Positions 28,865-38,993 of a stretch of DNA of 64,000 nt are shown piece by piece. Position 1 is the first letter of the stretch. Every line of letters begins with the position of its first letter. The translations under genes and the position numbers were made by a program. The notes below the pieces were generated by a model that was not told the DNA's origin, did no database searches, and saw only the letters and a list, made by a program, of their open reading frames with translations. Origin of the DNA: Branchiostoma belcheri (lineage: Eukaryota > Chordata > Leptocardii > Amphioxiformes > Branchiostomatidae); NCBI RefSeq assembly GCF_001625305.1, contig NW_017803135.1, positions 400,412-464,411 of the forward strand, given 5' to 3'.

Positions 28865-31800
28865 ATGTCTCGTCTAGCGTGGGCCAGTCTGTGTGTGTTG
28901 TTGGGTGCAGTGGGACTCGGCGTGTACTGGAGCTACGATGGGTTCGACCCAGGTATGTTGTCGGGTCAGTGGTTCCGGGTTTTGCACAGCGTAAACAGAC
29001 CGGTAGTGATCTGTGACCGGCGGTGAGTGGGGGAGGGGGGCAAAGTATGATGATGCACGGCACGTATTTTGATTCATAAAGCATTCCTCGGAATATTTTG
29101 ACATAGATGAAACCTGGTTGGGGTTATCTATGAAGCCTAACAGTTTGCCATAACACCCTGTCTCACGTATGTAGCTTCGGTATGATACCAGGAAGCCTTG
29201 CACACGACATGAAATAATTTTCACATGGTACCGTACTAAACACCATACATACAAGCACATCGGTGAGTGGAATAGGGGTTGGGATACTATCAGGAGCTGG
29301 TTAGCAAAACTATTAGTAATTAGAAAAACATAATAATCTTTATCTGCACACACACACACCGATATTTGAAATGGATCGCCACAGTAAATGCTGCATGGTG
29401 TCAGTGGTAGAGATACTTACTTCCGGGTTGTGCCATTACAACTGTGCTCCCGCCAAATGGGAGATTTTAAGGGAGATTGTAGTGTTTTTATAACATGTCC
29501 AAAACACACAAGTGAAGTAAAACTCCTAAAGTACATACAGCCTCACGGTGTATGGTAAGAAACAAGCTGTTTTCATATTCTATGTTATATACATGCAAGA
29601 GTCCATCCGGGGAGCTACAGTCGTCATCACTGGATGCAGTTCCGGCATCGGCGAACAGATGGCGTACCAGTACGCTCGGCTGGGAGCGAAGATCCTCATC
29701 ACAGCCAGGAGGGAGAACCGGCTCAAGGAGGTGACGGTTTCTTCCCTTCCTTCCTTCGTTCCTTCCTTTCTTTATTTCTTTCTCTATGCCTTCCTTCCTT
29801 CCTTCCTTTCTCTATTTCTGTCTTTCTATATGCCTTTCTTTGTTCCTTCCTTCGTTCCTTCCTTCGTTCCTTTTCCCACAACATTTGAAAACTATACTAG
29901 GACGTCATCCTTTTAATAGCTTAAACGAGACGTTCTGCCGAGGTGCTATGCTAAAGTTACTCCAGTATGTTAATAGGATTTGGGAGAGTCCACTAGACAA
30001 ACCTTTAGGTTTCTTGGGCTCTCCAGCATATATTTCCTTGTATATAATTTCATTTTATACTGTTACTTTTTTATGTGCAAAATGACAATAAAGAAAATAA
30101 TAAAAATGTCCTATCTCTCATAGCGGACGCTAATGCAGGCCCTGCGAGACCAGCGTCTCTCTCTAACATGGACAAAAGTGTAGTATAAGGACGTCCCACT
30201 CTACGTCTCCCAGTAGGAAGCCACTGTACTAGTCTACCAGCTTACTACGAACAACATGCCCTGCCAGTGCTATGCTTAATGCATGTCATTACGGGTTTCG
30301 CGCAGTCGCTGTTCTGCCGACGTGCTTGTACTTTGGAGAGAATATTCTTTCTTTTTACCAGTTCTACTTGCTCTGCATTAGGTAATTGCCAAGGCGAAGT
30401 CTTTAGGTGCTGCGGAGGCGCACTACGTGACCGGGGACATGGGGAAACCGGCGGACTGTGAGAGAACTATTCAAACTGCCAAGGAGAAATTCGGTAAGAA
30501 CACAAGGCTATAGCAAAGGAGGATGCGTTTCATTTTGTACAAAGAAATCGGAGATTTCAGACTGGAAATATTTTTGTGTTTTCGTGATCTTCAAGTTTTC
30601 AGACTTCCGCAAAGTGTTTTGGGAACTGTGGAGGGATCAGGTATTGTGACCTCCCTATCAATTACCTGTCAAAATCACCTTCCACTCACCTTGGACAGAC
30701 ATACCCATAAAATCAGCCACCCAAAACAATACTTCCATACACAAAAGTAAGAAAGAAAAGGGAATGTCTGAAAATGATTTACAGATCTTTTTTTTTTAAC
30801 GGTGTCGCTCAATGCAAGGCCAATTATTTTTGGCCATTTCTAGAACTGTAACAGCAACTATTCTCTCTGAGTCAGAAACATCATGATTGAGACCAGCCCA
30901 ATTTCTCACAGGTAGTGAGGACTAACTGGCCCAATAAGAGAAGCAGGGGTTACGAGGCTGGTCGGGAAAATTCCCTACCCCATTTTAGACCATAATGGTT
31001 TGTTATAGATACAGATGTGTGCTCTCTTTTCAAAATTCTCTAGGCCGGTTGGACTATCTAGTCCTGAACCACGTCGGGTCCAGTTTTGGGTCCATCAACA
31101 AATGGGCGGAAGCCCTGCAGTTTTGGGAGGATAACCCGGACATGGAGTTCTTCGTGGACTTTCTAAACATCAACATGATCAGTTACGTCCGGCTGGCCTC
31201 CCTGGCTCTGCCTCTGCTGAGGGAGGGAAACGGGCACATCGTGGTCATGTCCTCATATGCAGGTAAAATTTTCTTTTGTACGTCCAATTTTGCTTAAAAT
31301 TTCAGACTTCAGAGCGGATGGTGTAGACGGTACATTGAACGCGGCAACGTATTGCTTTATTCATATAATTGGATATGAGTTTAAGTTTGTGCCATTTGCT
31401 TATTTGTAGATATCGTATAGTTGTAGAAAACGGTAGAAAAGCCGCTGTACTTGAAAGATTTCTGTTTGTATAAACATTTATTTTCATCTTTATTTAAGGC
31501 ACCTTAGGCCCAAATCATTACATAGATTTAATAACAGACATATATACGAGTACAGGTACAAATCAGTGAGATAATATAGTGATGTTAAAAGAATCAAACC
31601 TCGTCTAATCATTTTACTACTTTATTTTCTCCACAGCTAAGATCCCGAACCTGTACTATTCCCTGGCCAGCGCGGTTCAGTTCGCTCTGGACGGGTTTTT
31701 CAGTACCCTCCGTGCGGAGCTGATGAAAGCAGACCGGAACGTGTCGGTCACAATAGCCGTACTGGGCATGGTTCATACGGAGGGCACGGAGAGAATGCTG

Positions 31801-33070
31801 AAGGTAGGCTGTCACCATGGTAACTGGTGCTGTAGCAGGCACCCTGTGGTGTTGGGTTACATTATGAACTGATGAAAGCAGACCGGAACGTGTCCGTCAC
31901 GATAGCCGTACTGGGCATGGTTCATACGGAGGGCACGGAGAGAATGCTGAAGGTAGGGAGATAATAGCCTCTACCAGACTAACTACGCTGACTTTATGTA
32001 GGAGAATATTTGCCAGGGGAGTTTGGCAGCCTTGTAGGTTTGACAGGCCGCCGCCTCGGAGGGAAAGGAAACCTCCACGCGGCCGGACTCCTTTGGCCAA
32101 TTTTACTCTCTTTTTTTGCGGAATTCTATTATCCGTATTCCCGTAGAAAGGCCTGGTGGAGGCTATGGTGATAAGGTCTATGTCACATTATGTAGCAAGT
32201 GGCAGGACAGAGTTGCAAGGGCTACTCATTATATACATGAATATGTTTGAGTAAGAATAAATAGAACTGATGAAACAGATCGGAACGTGTCGGTCACGAT
32301 AGCCGTACTGGGCATGGTTCACACAGAAGGCACGGAGAGAATGCTGAAGGTACGGTGACAAGGCCTAGGTCACATTATGTAGCAAGTGGCAGGACAGAGT
32401 TGGAGGGGCTAGTCACTACACTAGTCACTACGGACGTTCTGCTGAAGTACCTAGGAAAGCCGCCAGGGGGCTCTAAATCTAATAATTTCTATGCCTCATC
32501 TAGACCTACCGACGTACCAAGTTTCTTAATAATCCATTTAAAGCTTCTTGAGTTATCGTGCTATTATACCACGTGCACATACACATACATGCGCTGTGGA
32601 AAACATAACCTTGGCGAAGGTAAATATAGACGGCATGTCATCCTTTTAGATTTGCGAACACAACACTCAGGGCCGTAGCTGTCACCATGGTAACTGGTGC
32701 TGTAGCAGACACCCCAAGGTGTTAGGTTACATTATGTAGCAAGTGGCAGGACAGAGTGTGAGGGGCTGGTCTCCAAGTACATTAATGTATTTGAGTAATA
32801 AATAATAAAAAAAGTCTGTTGGGACACGTGAAGGTAAACACTGTGCACTAAATGCTTTCTGTTTATGTTCTTTTACAGAAAATAGAAGGAGGTGAGGCAA
32901 TGCTGGCTATGGCCGCCCCGGTAAATGAGACGGCCCAGACCATCATACGGGGAGCGGCAACCCGGACCAGGGAGATCTACTACCCCTTCTACTCCTGGCC
33001 TGTCTCCAACATCAGGCGGCTGCCCACTTTCCTAGAGGACTACTTAGTCTTAGACCTTTTAGCTATGTAA
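28865..33070 (+). CDS. 11-beta-HSD1-like short-chain dehydrogenase, paralog C
   Basis: Third paralog, 302 residues. Exons 28865-28952, 29600-29730, 30382-30493, 31044-31262, 31637-31803, 32879-33070 match A and B in length and phase. Signal anchor and TGCSSGIG glycine motif intact; LVLNHVG as in B. The serine region VMSSYAA keeps both serines. The catalytic region reads [16 protein letters not shown]: the Tyr position is Ala and the Lys position is Gln, so neither YxxxK residue is in place. Stop TAA at 33068-33070. The intron after exon 5 holds two extra copies of the 3' part of exon 5. The frame is intact and splice sites good, so it is probably expressed, but classical dehydrogenase chemistry is doubtful. 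Confidence 0.92.
29735..29876. repeat. Pyrimidine-rich (TTCC)n tract in intron 2 of SDR paralog C
   Basis: TTCCTTCC-type sequence starts directly after the exon 2 donor, as in paralog A (22925-23070, opposite strand). Its position suggests it predates the duplication, or that the site is repeatedly expanded. Confidence 0.9.
29905..30112 (+). mobile_element. Possible LINE 3' tail in intron 2 of SDR paralog C
   Basis: The stretch ends TTTTTATGTGCAAAATGACA followed by ATAAAGAAAATAATAAAA, the kind of end seen in many 5'-truncated CR1/L2-type LINEs. Translation before it gives no diagnostic RT motif. Assignment is weak. Confidence 0.35.
31866..31952 (+). pseudogene. Extra copy 1 of the 3' part of SDR-C exon 5
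   Basis: Near-identical to 31718-31803 (GAACTGATGAAAGCAGACCG to GAGAATGCTGAAG) and followed by a donor-like GTAGGG. It begins after TTACATTATG, so it has no acceptor and lacks the first half of the exon. It lies inside the 1-kb intron between exons 5 and 6. Confidence 0.85.
31965..32165. mobile_element. MITE inserted between duplicated exon-5 fragments
   Basis: 201 bp with ends TAGCCTCTACCAGACTAACT and AAAGGCCTGGTGGAGGCTA; inside are GGGGAGTTTGGC and CGGCCGGACTCCTTTGGCC. Flanks GGGAGATAA and TGGTGATAA agree at 7 of 9 positions. Relatives: 44932-45138 and partial copies at 35571-35642, 39822-39956 and 43930-44016. Confidence 0.75.
32265..32349 (+). pseudogene. Extra copy 2 of the 3' part of SDR-C exon 5
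   Basis: Same segment as copy 1 with a one-base deletion (GATGAAACAGATCGG) that shifts the frame, followed by a donor-like GTACGG. It is preceded by AATAAATAG, the end of the interspersed repeat, whose TAG could act as an acceptor. Confidence 0.85.
32675..32808 (+). repeat. GTCACCATGGTAACTG repeat copy in SDR-C intron 5
   Basis: Contains GTCACCATGGTAACTGGTGC, TACATTATGTAGCAAGTGGC and ends GAGTAATAAATAATAAAA. Partial copies of the same family at 31807-31862, 32176-32264 and 32366-32420 alternate with the duplicated exon pieces, so the repeat probably provided the homology for the duplication. Confidence 0.75.
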
Positions 33071-33083
33071 CACCGTTCATAGT

Positions 33084-33596
33084 TAGTCTCCACCAGACTT
33101 CTTTCGCAGGCTGAATAAATAGTAGAAATCGGCCTAAAAGGGGTATTAAAGGCATCCAATGCGATTTCATAGCAGCAAAACTGGACATTATTTGAATAAC
33201 GCAATCTTTGTGATATTGACGCATACTGCTTCACATTAGCACATTTCATACTTTGGGTACTTAAACTGGAGAAACAAGCCCACAAGATGAGTCCTTTATT
33301 TTATGGGTGATACCCTAAAAATCAGCCCAGGGCCCTTCCAGTAACCATTTAAGAATTTTGGGAATTTTTGCTCCATGAGGGTCAATATACACTGGGATGG
33401 GGTGGTTCCAACTTAGTATGTAGATAAGTGACTGGAATATTGACTTTGAAAAATCGGTTTTCCAAGCCCTAAAAACTGCACAGGGTGCCTTTAATTAGCA
33501 CTTCTCTGGCCAGCTACCTTCTCTGGCTAATTAATACCCTTTTTAGGCCGATTTCTACTATTTATTCAGCCTGCAAAAGAAGTCTGGTTGAGACTA
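33084..33596. mobile_element. 513-bp inverted-repeat element with perfect 9-bp target duplication
   Basis: Ends TAGTCTCCACCAGACTTCTT and AAGAAGTCTGGTTGAGACTA; the arms extend about 65 bp (GGCTGAATAAATAGTAGAAA, then AATCGGCCTAAAAGGG, and complement). GTTCATAGT stands immediately outside both ends. The middle has no open frame. It begins 14 bp after the stop codon of SDR paralog C, so it forms part of that gene's 3' UTR. Confidence 0.85.
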
Positions 33597-34630
33597 GTTC
33601 ATAGTCTGTATCGATGCCCCTTTTAGCTATAGATCTTTGTCGCTTCCCTGTCAAAAACACTGGGCCTGCATATATTCTATCCGCATTAAAAATGCAATGG
33701 TTTTGTTAACATTTGAGTTTATTTTGTCCTTTACATCTTCTATACATACTTACTTCTGGTGGCCTAAAATAATTTTGCACACATTGCTATTATATTTTAT
33801 ATATTTTATTTAATTTCATACATATATACTTAAACCTTCTCACAATAGATTCGCCGGATTAATTATGCACAAGTTTATTACAACGTAATTCTTAATTACA
33901 GCCAAGTCGACGTTTCGGTGACCGTCTGTCACCTCCCTCAGGGAAAAACTGACCATGCGACTAGTGCTACTTCGCAACGCAGCTAAGTTTTGCTGCTGCA
34001 ATGTTAGGAATGCGGTCCCAAACATTGAGTAAAAATTCCTACTATGTACGGCTCTTGATTATCAAGACAATACCCTCAAATACAGTACACCCAAAAAATA
34101 AGGACGGACGTGTAGCTAGCCGCTCTCTCATTGGTCGCACGGCGAATTTTGCCATGCTATCATAATATTGGACGAACTCTAGCTGTTGGACAGATTCTAA
34201 AGGTTGGTATTAGACCAAGGAGGTGAAAATTCTAAACCCAAAAATCTAGACATTTAGATTTTAAACCCAAAATTCTAGATTTGAAACCTCCTTGGTTGGA
34301 CGGTCAGGATCAGTCTTAAACTTGTGTCTTCCTATCCCGGTTACGATGGTGGAACGACCACCACCTCAGCTTTGCTCTGCTGCAGTCCCTGCCTCTCCCG
34401 CTAGGGTCGCTATTGCCGTTTGATGAGTTGGAGAAGCGGACCCTTCTTTTCAGTTCTGTAGGGGAGACACCGCAGTTAGGGTCAGTTAGGGCTCTGTATT
34501 GAAACATATGCAAAAACAGACCAAGAAAGGGGCATCATTTCTCAACTTTCTGAACTTTTGGTCACCCAAACTCACCTTCATGTGTCAGCCATTTATTAAT
34601 ATGTACCTACGGGAAATTCTGATCGGCGAT
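33597..34630. other. Gene-poor spacer
   Basis: No gene recognised. It holds a fragment of the GACCGTCTGTC..CTCAGGG repeat (33885-33950) and an inverted repeat with arms ACCAAGGAGGT / ACCTCCTTGGT (34212-34300) related to 15740-15806. Confidence 0.5.
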
Positions 34631-34804
34631 TACTCTCCAAGCAGGGGTTGTGGGGGAATGATCGTTAGCTTTTTATATATGGCCGTTTCTTTTTGTCCTG
34701 ACCCCACCAACGTCGGTGGCCGCGGAGCTTCTCTGGCTAATGGATACTGCCTGGCCAATTTGATAAGGTCTTTTTGCCACTGAAAGGGATCTGCTTGGAG
34801 ATTA
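34631..34804. mobile_element. MITE, 'TCTCCAAGCAG' family, perfect 9-bp target duplication
   Basis: 174 bp from TACTCTCCAAGCAGGGG to ATCTGCTTGGAGATTA, in reverse orientation to the copy at 28252. ATCGGCGAT occurs at 34622-34630 and again at 34805-34813, directly flanking the element. No coding capacity. Confidence 0.9.
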
Positions 34805-34910
34805 ATCGGCGATAGCTATAGTTATAAATAGCGTGTTTCTCGTCGATCGTAGAATTCGGCAAAAAAGAGGAGTTAGTATGCCGCAAATAATTTCATCAGG
34901 TTGGAAGATA

Positions 34911-35107
34911 CTTAGGGTATAGAGTTTTCTTCATACACAACCAGTAAGGTTCTCACCTGCTTACGTTTCGCCACCTACTTTGGTGATAAATAGCGGCGAG
35001 TTGCAGAACTCCAGTCAGAAACTCTGAGGAAGGTGTCTGATAGACATCGAAACGTAAGCAGGTGAGAACCTTACTAGTTGTGTATGAAGAAAATTCTATA
35101 CCCTAAG
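34911..35107. mobile_element. Inverted-repeat element with TIRs of about 58 bp
   Basis: The left arm begins CTTAGGGTATAGAGTTTTCT and runs to GCTTACGTTTCG; the right arm is its complement, CGAAACGTAAGC..ATACCCTAAG. The centre (GCGAGTTGCAGAACTCCAGT) matches pieces in the TRIM/Deltex introns and in the duplicated DTC exon. No open frame. Confidence 0.8.
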
Positions 35108-35129
35108 GAGTTAGTATGGTAGAGACTAC

Positions 35130-35248
35130 CTGTAGGCCTGACAAGAGCAGGCAGACCGCCGGTGCTTCCGGGGCCGTCTCGGCAGGGCTCCAGATAGAAC
35201 AGGGAGCCGTCCGGCCGCACGGAGTCCAGCCAGGCTGGCCGCAGACTG
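35130..35248 (-). CDS. Coding-like exon of an unrecognised family (RPDGSLFYLEP exon), copy 2
   Basis: Minus-strand exon between an acceptor (CCTTGCAG) and a donor (CAG/GTAGTC), reading SLRPAWLDSVRPDGSLFYLEP-type sequence followed by a Gly/Pro-rich tail. The motif W(L/M)xxVRPDGSLFYLEP recurs at 42049-42566 in the same phase. The upstream partner exon is likely 39661-39749, whose phase-2 donor fits. The family was not recognised. The donor coincides with a MITE-like end (TAGTCTCTACC), so the 3' end may have been altered by insertion. Confidence 0.5.
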
Positions 35249-36674
35249 CTGCAAGGGGGCATACAAAATATCGGAATGAAAATTATTCTAAAACTTACAA
35301 TCTACAACTCAAAAACAATTTGACTTAAAAGAATGTCTCGGTGTTCATCAGTTATCTGACCCATGTGCTGTAGACACGCGTGGCGTCAGCACCGAGTCAA
35401 GGTCCGCTAGAGAGTACATTTTGCCGCACCTGAACTGTACTCTGTACTCTCTCTCTAGCGGACCAACTCCCCCGGCACCTTATCTCTCTGTTTGGCCGAT
35501 TTCTACTCTTCCAGTCGCCTCCCGAAGCCTGGTACAGTGGTAGAGGTTTTATAGCGCGGCTCGTTAAACCTAGTCTCTACCAGACTAACTCCGCTGGCTA
35601 TGTATAGGAGTAGGAGAATATTTGCCGGGGGAGTTTGGCCGCCAGGACTATATATCATTGTTCATATTTGATACAAAACAGGACAGCAGTCAGGGTTCAC
35701 ACCGATGCACAGCAGACAATACACACACAGGGCTTACCAAACTCTGCCCTCAAGCCAGGAGATTTTCTGCCCTTTCTATGCGGATTACGCTGCCCAGTGA
35801 CTCGGATAAGTCGGTAATATTTATTGTACACTATTTAACTATCAAAGCGATCTTTGTCTGGTTATTTTGTGTTTAAAAGTCGTTGTTATAAACAATGCCA
35901 CCGTCTTTTTCTGCTCTATGCCTGATGTTTTCTTTCCTTCGCGACCTGCTTTTCTCTCCATTCAACTCAAATTGCCCAGATATCATTAGTGTATTGCGTA
36001 GTGTAGTGTGCTATATCACCAAAGAGACCCCACGTATGTTGACTACATTTATACCTCATTAGAAAACAAAGCATACACTTAAGTTACATCCAGAAACAAA
36101 TTCTCACGTTATTTTGTTCTAAGAATATTATTAACTGGCACAATATCTTCTGCTCTTACCATTTTCCTTGTCCAACAATCCACTTGTAAACAGGACCACC
36201 CAACCGGACTTACGCCTTAAGAGGGCGTGAAAGTCTATTTAAGGCTCTTACTTAGAGGTCCCTTTCTTTCTCTCAGAACTGAGGATAAAGACATGGCTCA
36301 GTACGCAGAAAAAAGGTCGGACATCCAGGGGTTTAAAATCATCTTTATTAGTATTACAATATATATACAAGATGAAAGATTGCTTGGGGTAGAGCCTGGG
36401 CCAGTCCTTTATCTCTTGATGGGGGGCCCAAGGCAAATAAGACAAAAATGTTCTATAGAGTAAAACCTCTCGTGATCACTATCAGAGTTTCTACGTATGT
36501 TGTATGGGGTTTTGTTGGAAATTTTCTGTGCTTTATTCCAGCAGTAATTGTTATGATCACTCTATAAGTCTAGATCATAGCAGGTATCTTTGATACTTAG
36601 CTATATACAACAACAGTCTTTATTGACAAATTAAAAGCACAGCGACTTCCACAAGGTCTATATATACACCGACT
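35249..36674. other. Gene-poor stretch with MITE halves
   Basis: Only fragments are seen: one end of the CCTCCCGAAGCCTGGTA family at 35505-35548 and one end of the AGACTAACTCCGCTGGC family at 35571-35642. The rest shows no reading frame worth naming. Confidence 0.5.
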
Positions 36675-36718
36675 NNNNNNNNNNNNNNNNNNNNNNNNNN
36701 NNNNNNNNNNNNNNNNNN
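36675..36718. other. Assembly gap
   Basis: Forty-four N in the sequence. The true content and length are unknown. Confidence 1.
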
Positions 36719-38786
36719 ATAAGGATCCATCCGCACCTTTCCGTCATCTTTACATATACGTATATTACCCTTAAAGCGACTGTCACAGTCTCCTTGTCAG
36801 TGTGTGTTTATTTCTGTTGGATCAAAACAAATAGAACCCCTTTCACTGGCATTCTTGTCCCGTGGAGCGTGCGTTACCGGCCTGACCCCCGAACATTAAT
36901 TACTTCTGCTTGAGTTGTTCACTTATGAACCGCGCGGGCAAATTAAACACGTGTGATCTTACCTGATCAGAGAGTGTGAAAAATACACAAACGAGACAAG
37001 ATACCCACTTAGCAAAGGTTTGGGCTTCGCGGTCTATTTTTGAAATATTTCAGGTATGGTTTTTTTTATCGGCGTCCTTTTTTTTATTTATGATTTGATT
37101 TGATTTGATTTATTGAAATTGCAACAGTGTAATACACTTGGAACACGGGCAGCTGTTGCTGGTGTTGTGTCCCACACATAGAAACCTTTTATGTACTGGT
37201 ATTTTTTCGCCAGCCAAATGCATTGGAGACTGTCCTGCCAATTATACTATCTTGCAGCCACCAAAAGAACACCAAGTTCACCCTATTTCCTGTGTCTGAC
37301 CTTTTGAATTCCCGTTGACATTCTGCCTATCTATTTTCCTCCCACCCACATGCTGTCAACCTACTCTGTCCAGACAAGCAGACATACACATGCCACTTAA
37401 AACAATACTTCCTTACCCAATAATATATTATTACTCTTGCACTGACATAATGCGAACTGGCAGTTGCAGGACTATTGTGCTTCTTCCCCATTAATCAAAG
37501 TGAGCCGTCACAGTGAGAGATAAGCTGCCCTCACAAAACACACTATATCAGAATACCGCACATTTTCGTGCTTTTAGTGGGCTCAACATGCACTACATGA
37601 TAACAGAGCACTGTAGAAAATTTACCGTAGTGTCATTAGGTGTCAGTCGGTGCAACGTGGGCAAGATACAGTACTAAGACGAAATAACGACGTTTTGGAT
37701 ATGCGATATACATATGCGCTTTTGTATGTTTAAGTCAACTGTACTATACTACAGAATCGTTTCAAACTGCCATCACCTAATATCTCCGAGCAGATCCCCT
37801 TCGGTGGCAAGACAGTATCCATTAGAAACTTTAGCAGTGGGGTTATGTCGCTGTATGAGGGAAATGTAGTCTCTACCATACTTTATAGGCGACTGGAAAG
37901 AGTAGAAAATAGTCAAAGAGAGAGGTCGCCGGCCACCGACGGGGGTAGCGACCAAAACTGGCCATGCATATATAAAAATCTAACGATCATTCCCCACAAC
38001 CTCTGCTTGGAGAGTACCATCACCGCGAAAACCTAATTTTTCCCTAGTTCTATGGAGGAAAACATGTACTCAGACTCAGGCACCACCTGTTACCTGTCTC
38101 TTTGACTATTTTCTACTCTTTCCAGTCGCATATAAAGTATGGAAGAAGCTACATTTCCCCTCATACAGCGACATACAACCCACCGCGAAAGTTCCTGCGT
38201 CTACAGTACAGGCTAGTACGCCGGTGTCTGAATGCGATACCAGTAAACATGTCACGACTGGATAACGACTTTATATATCCGTCGTGACCCGAAACCAGCA
38301 GCACAGACCATACTAAAACAACTAGGACAGGCTACTAACTACATTGTACATTGTACAGCCGTGGGTTCTCCTGATCGTCACAAAATACGAACTCTACGAT
38401 CCGTGTCAGACACCTGTTGCGATCACATGCACTGGCTTGGTGCTTAGAAATCTAAATTTTATTTACTCTCATTTTTCTTCAACATTTAGCCATTAGAATA
38501 GTAAGAACGCAGGACGACAGTGATGCATGTTTCCCCTTTATCACTGAAAAAGTGTAGTGAAAACTTCAGAAGCTTAATGAGTTTCTCGAGTCATAAACTC
38601 GGAGTCATCTATGAAATCTAGACGTGACAACATTCCCCGCAAAGCCGTGCCTACTGCCTGGGGTGAAATACCTACCCCCCTGCGTCTGTAATCTGTCTAT
38701 AAACTCATATATATGCTACACGTTGCTGAAGCCATATTGAGAGGCCCAAATAGGTCTTTTGTCTATCTCCTAGTATGTTTCCATTG
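36719..38786. other. Gene-poor stretch with nested inverted-repeat elements
   Basis: No gene recognised. A GCCACTTAAAACAATAC repeat copy lies at 37300-37425. A nested structure occupies 37776-38173: one element's two ends enclose parts of another (see the separate entry). Confidence 0.5.
37842..38173. mobile_element. Inverted-repeat element with ~85-bp arms nested with a TCTCCAAGCAG-family copy
   Basis: The left arm (37842-37925: ATGTCGCTGTATGAGG..GGCGACTGGAAAGAGTAG..GTCAAAGAGAG) has its complement at 38092-38173. The TCTCCAAGCAG-family element starts at about 37780 outside the left arm, and its other end (CCTCTGCTTGGAGAGTA, about 38020) lies between the arms, so the two elements interlock rather than nest cleanly. 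Confidence 0.7.
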
Positions 38787-38993
38787 AGCCTCTATCTACT
38801 AGGCTTCAGGGGTGGCTGAAAAGAGCAGAAATGTGCCAAATTGACAGATGATATGTCAGGGGAGTTGGTCTGCTAAAGGCATACAGAGGGCGGCAAACTG
38901 TACTCTTTAGTGGACTAGCTAACCTGTCATGTTATCTGTCTGTTTGGTCAATTTCTACCTATTCCAGTCTCTTCTGAAGTCTGGTAGAGGCTA
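38787..38993. mobile_element. MITE, 'ACCAGGCTTCGGGAGGCG' family
   Basis: GCCTCTATCTACTAGGCTTC at the left end and GAAGTCTGGTAGAGGCTA at the right, with inner GAGAACAT/GTTATCTGTCTG-type arms, about 207 bp. Its right end begins the tandem array at 38994-39749, where only that end is repeated. Confidence 0.7.

Noticed and set aside
36675..36718. The N run as a biological boundary
   Set aside because: It is only an assembly gap and gives no evidence about the sequence it replaces.
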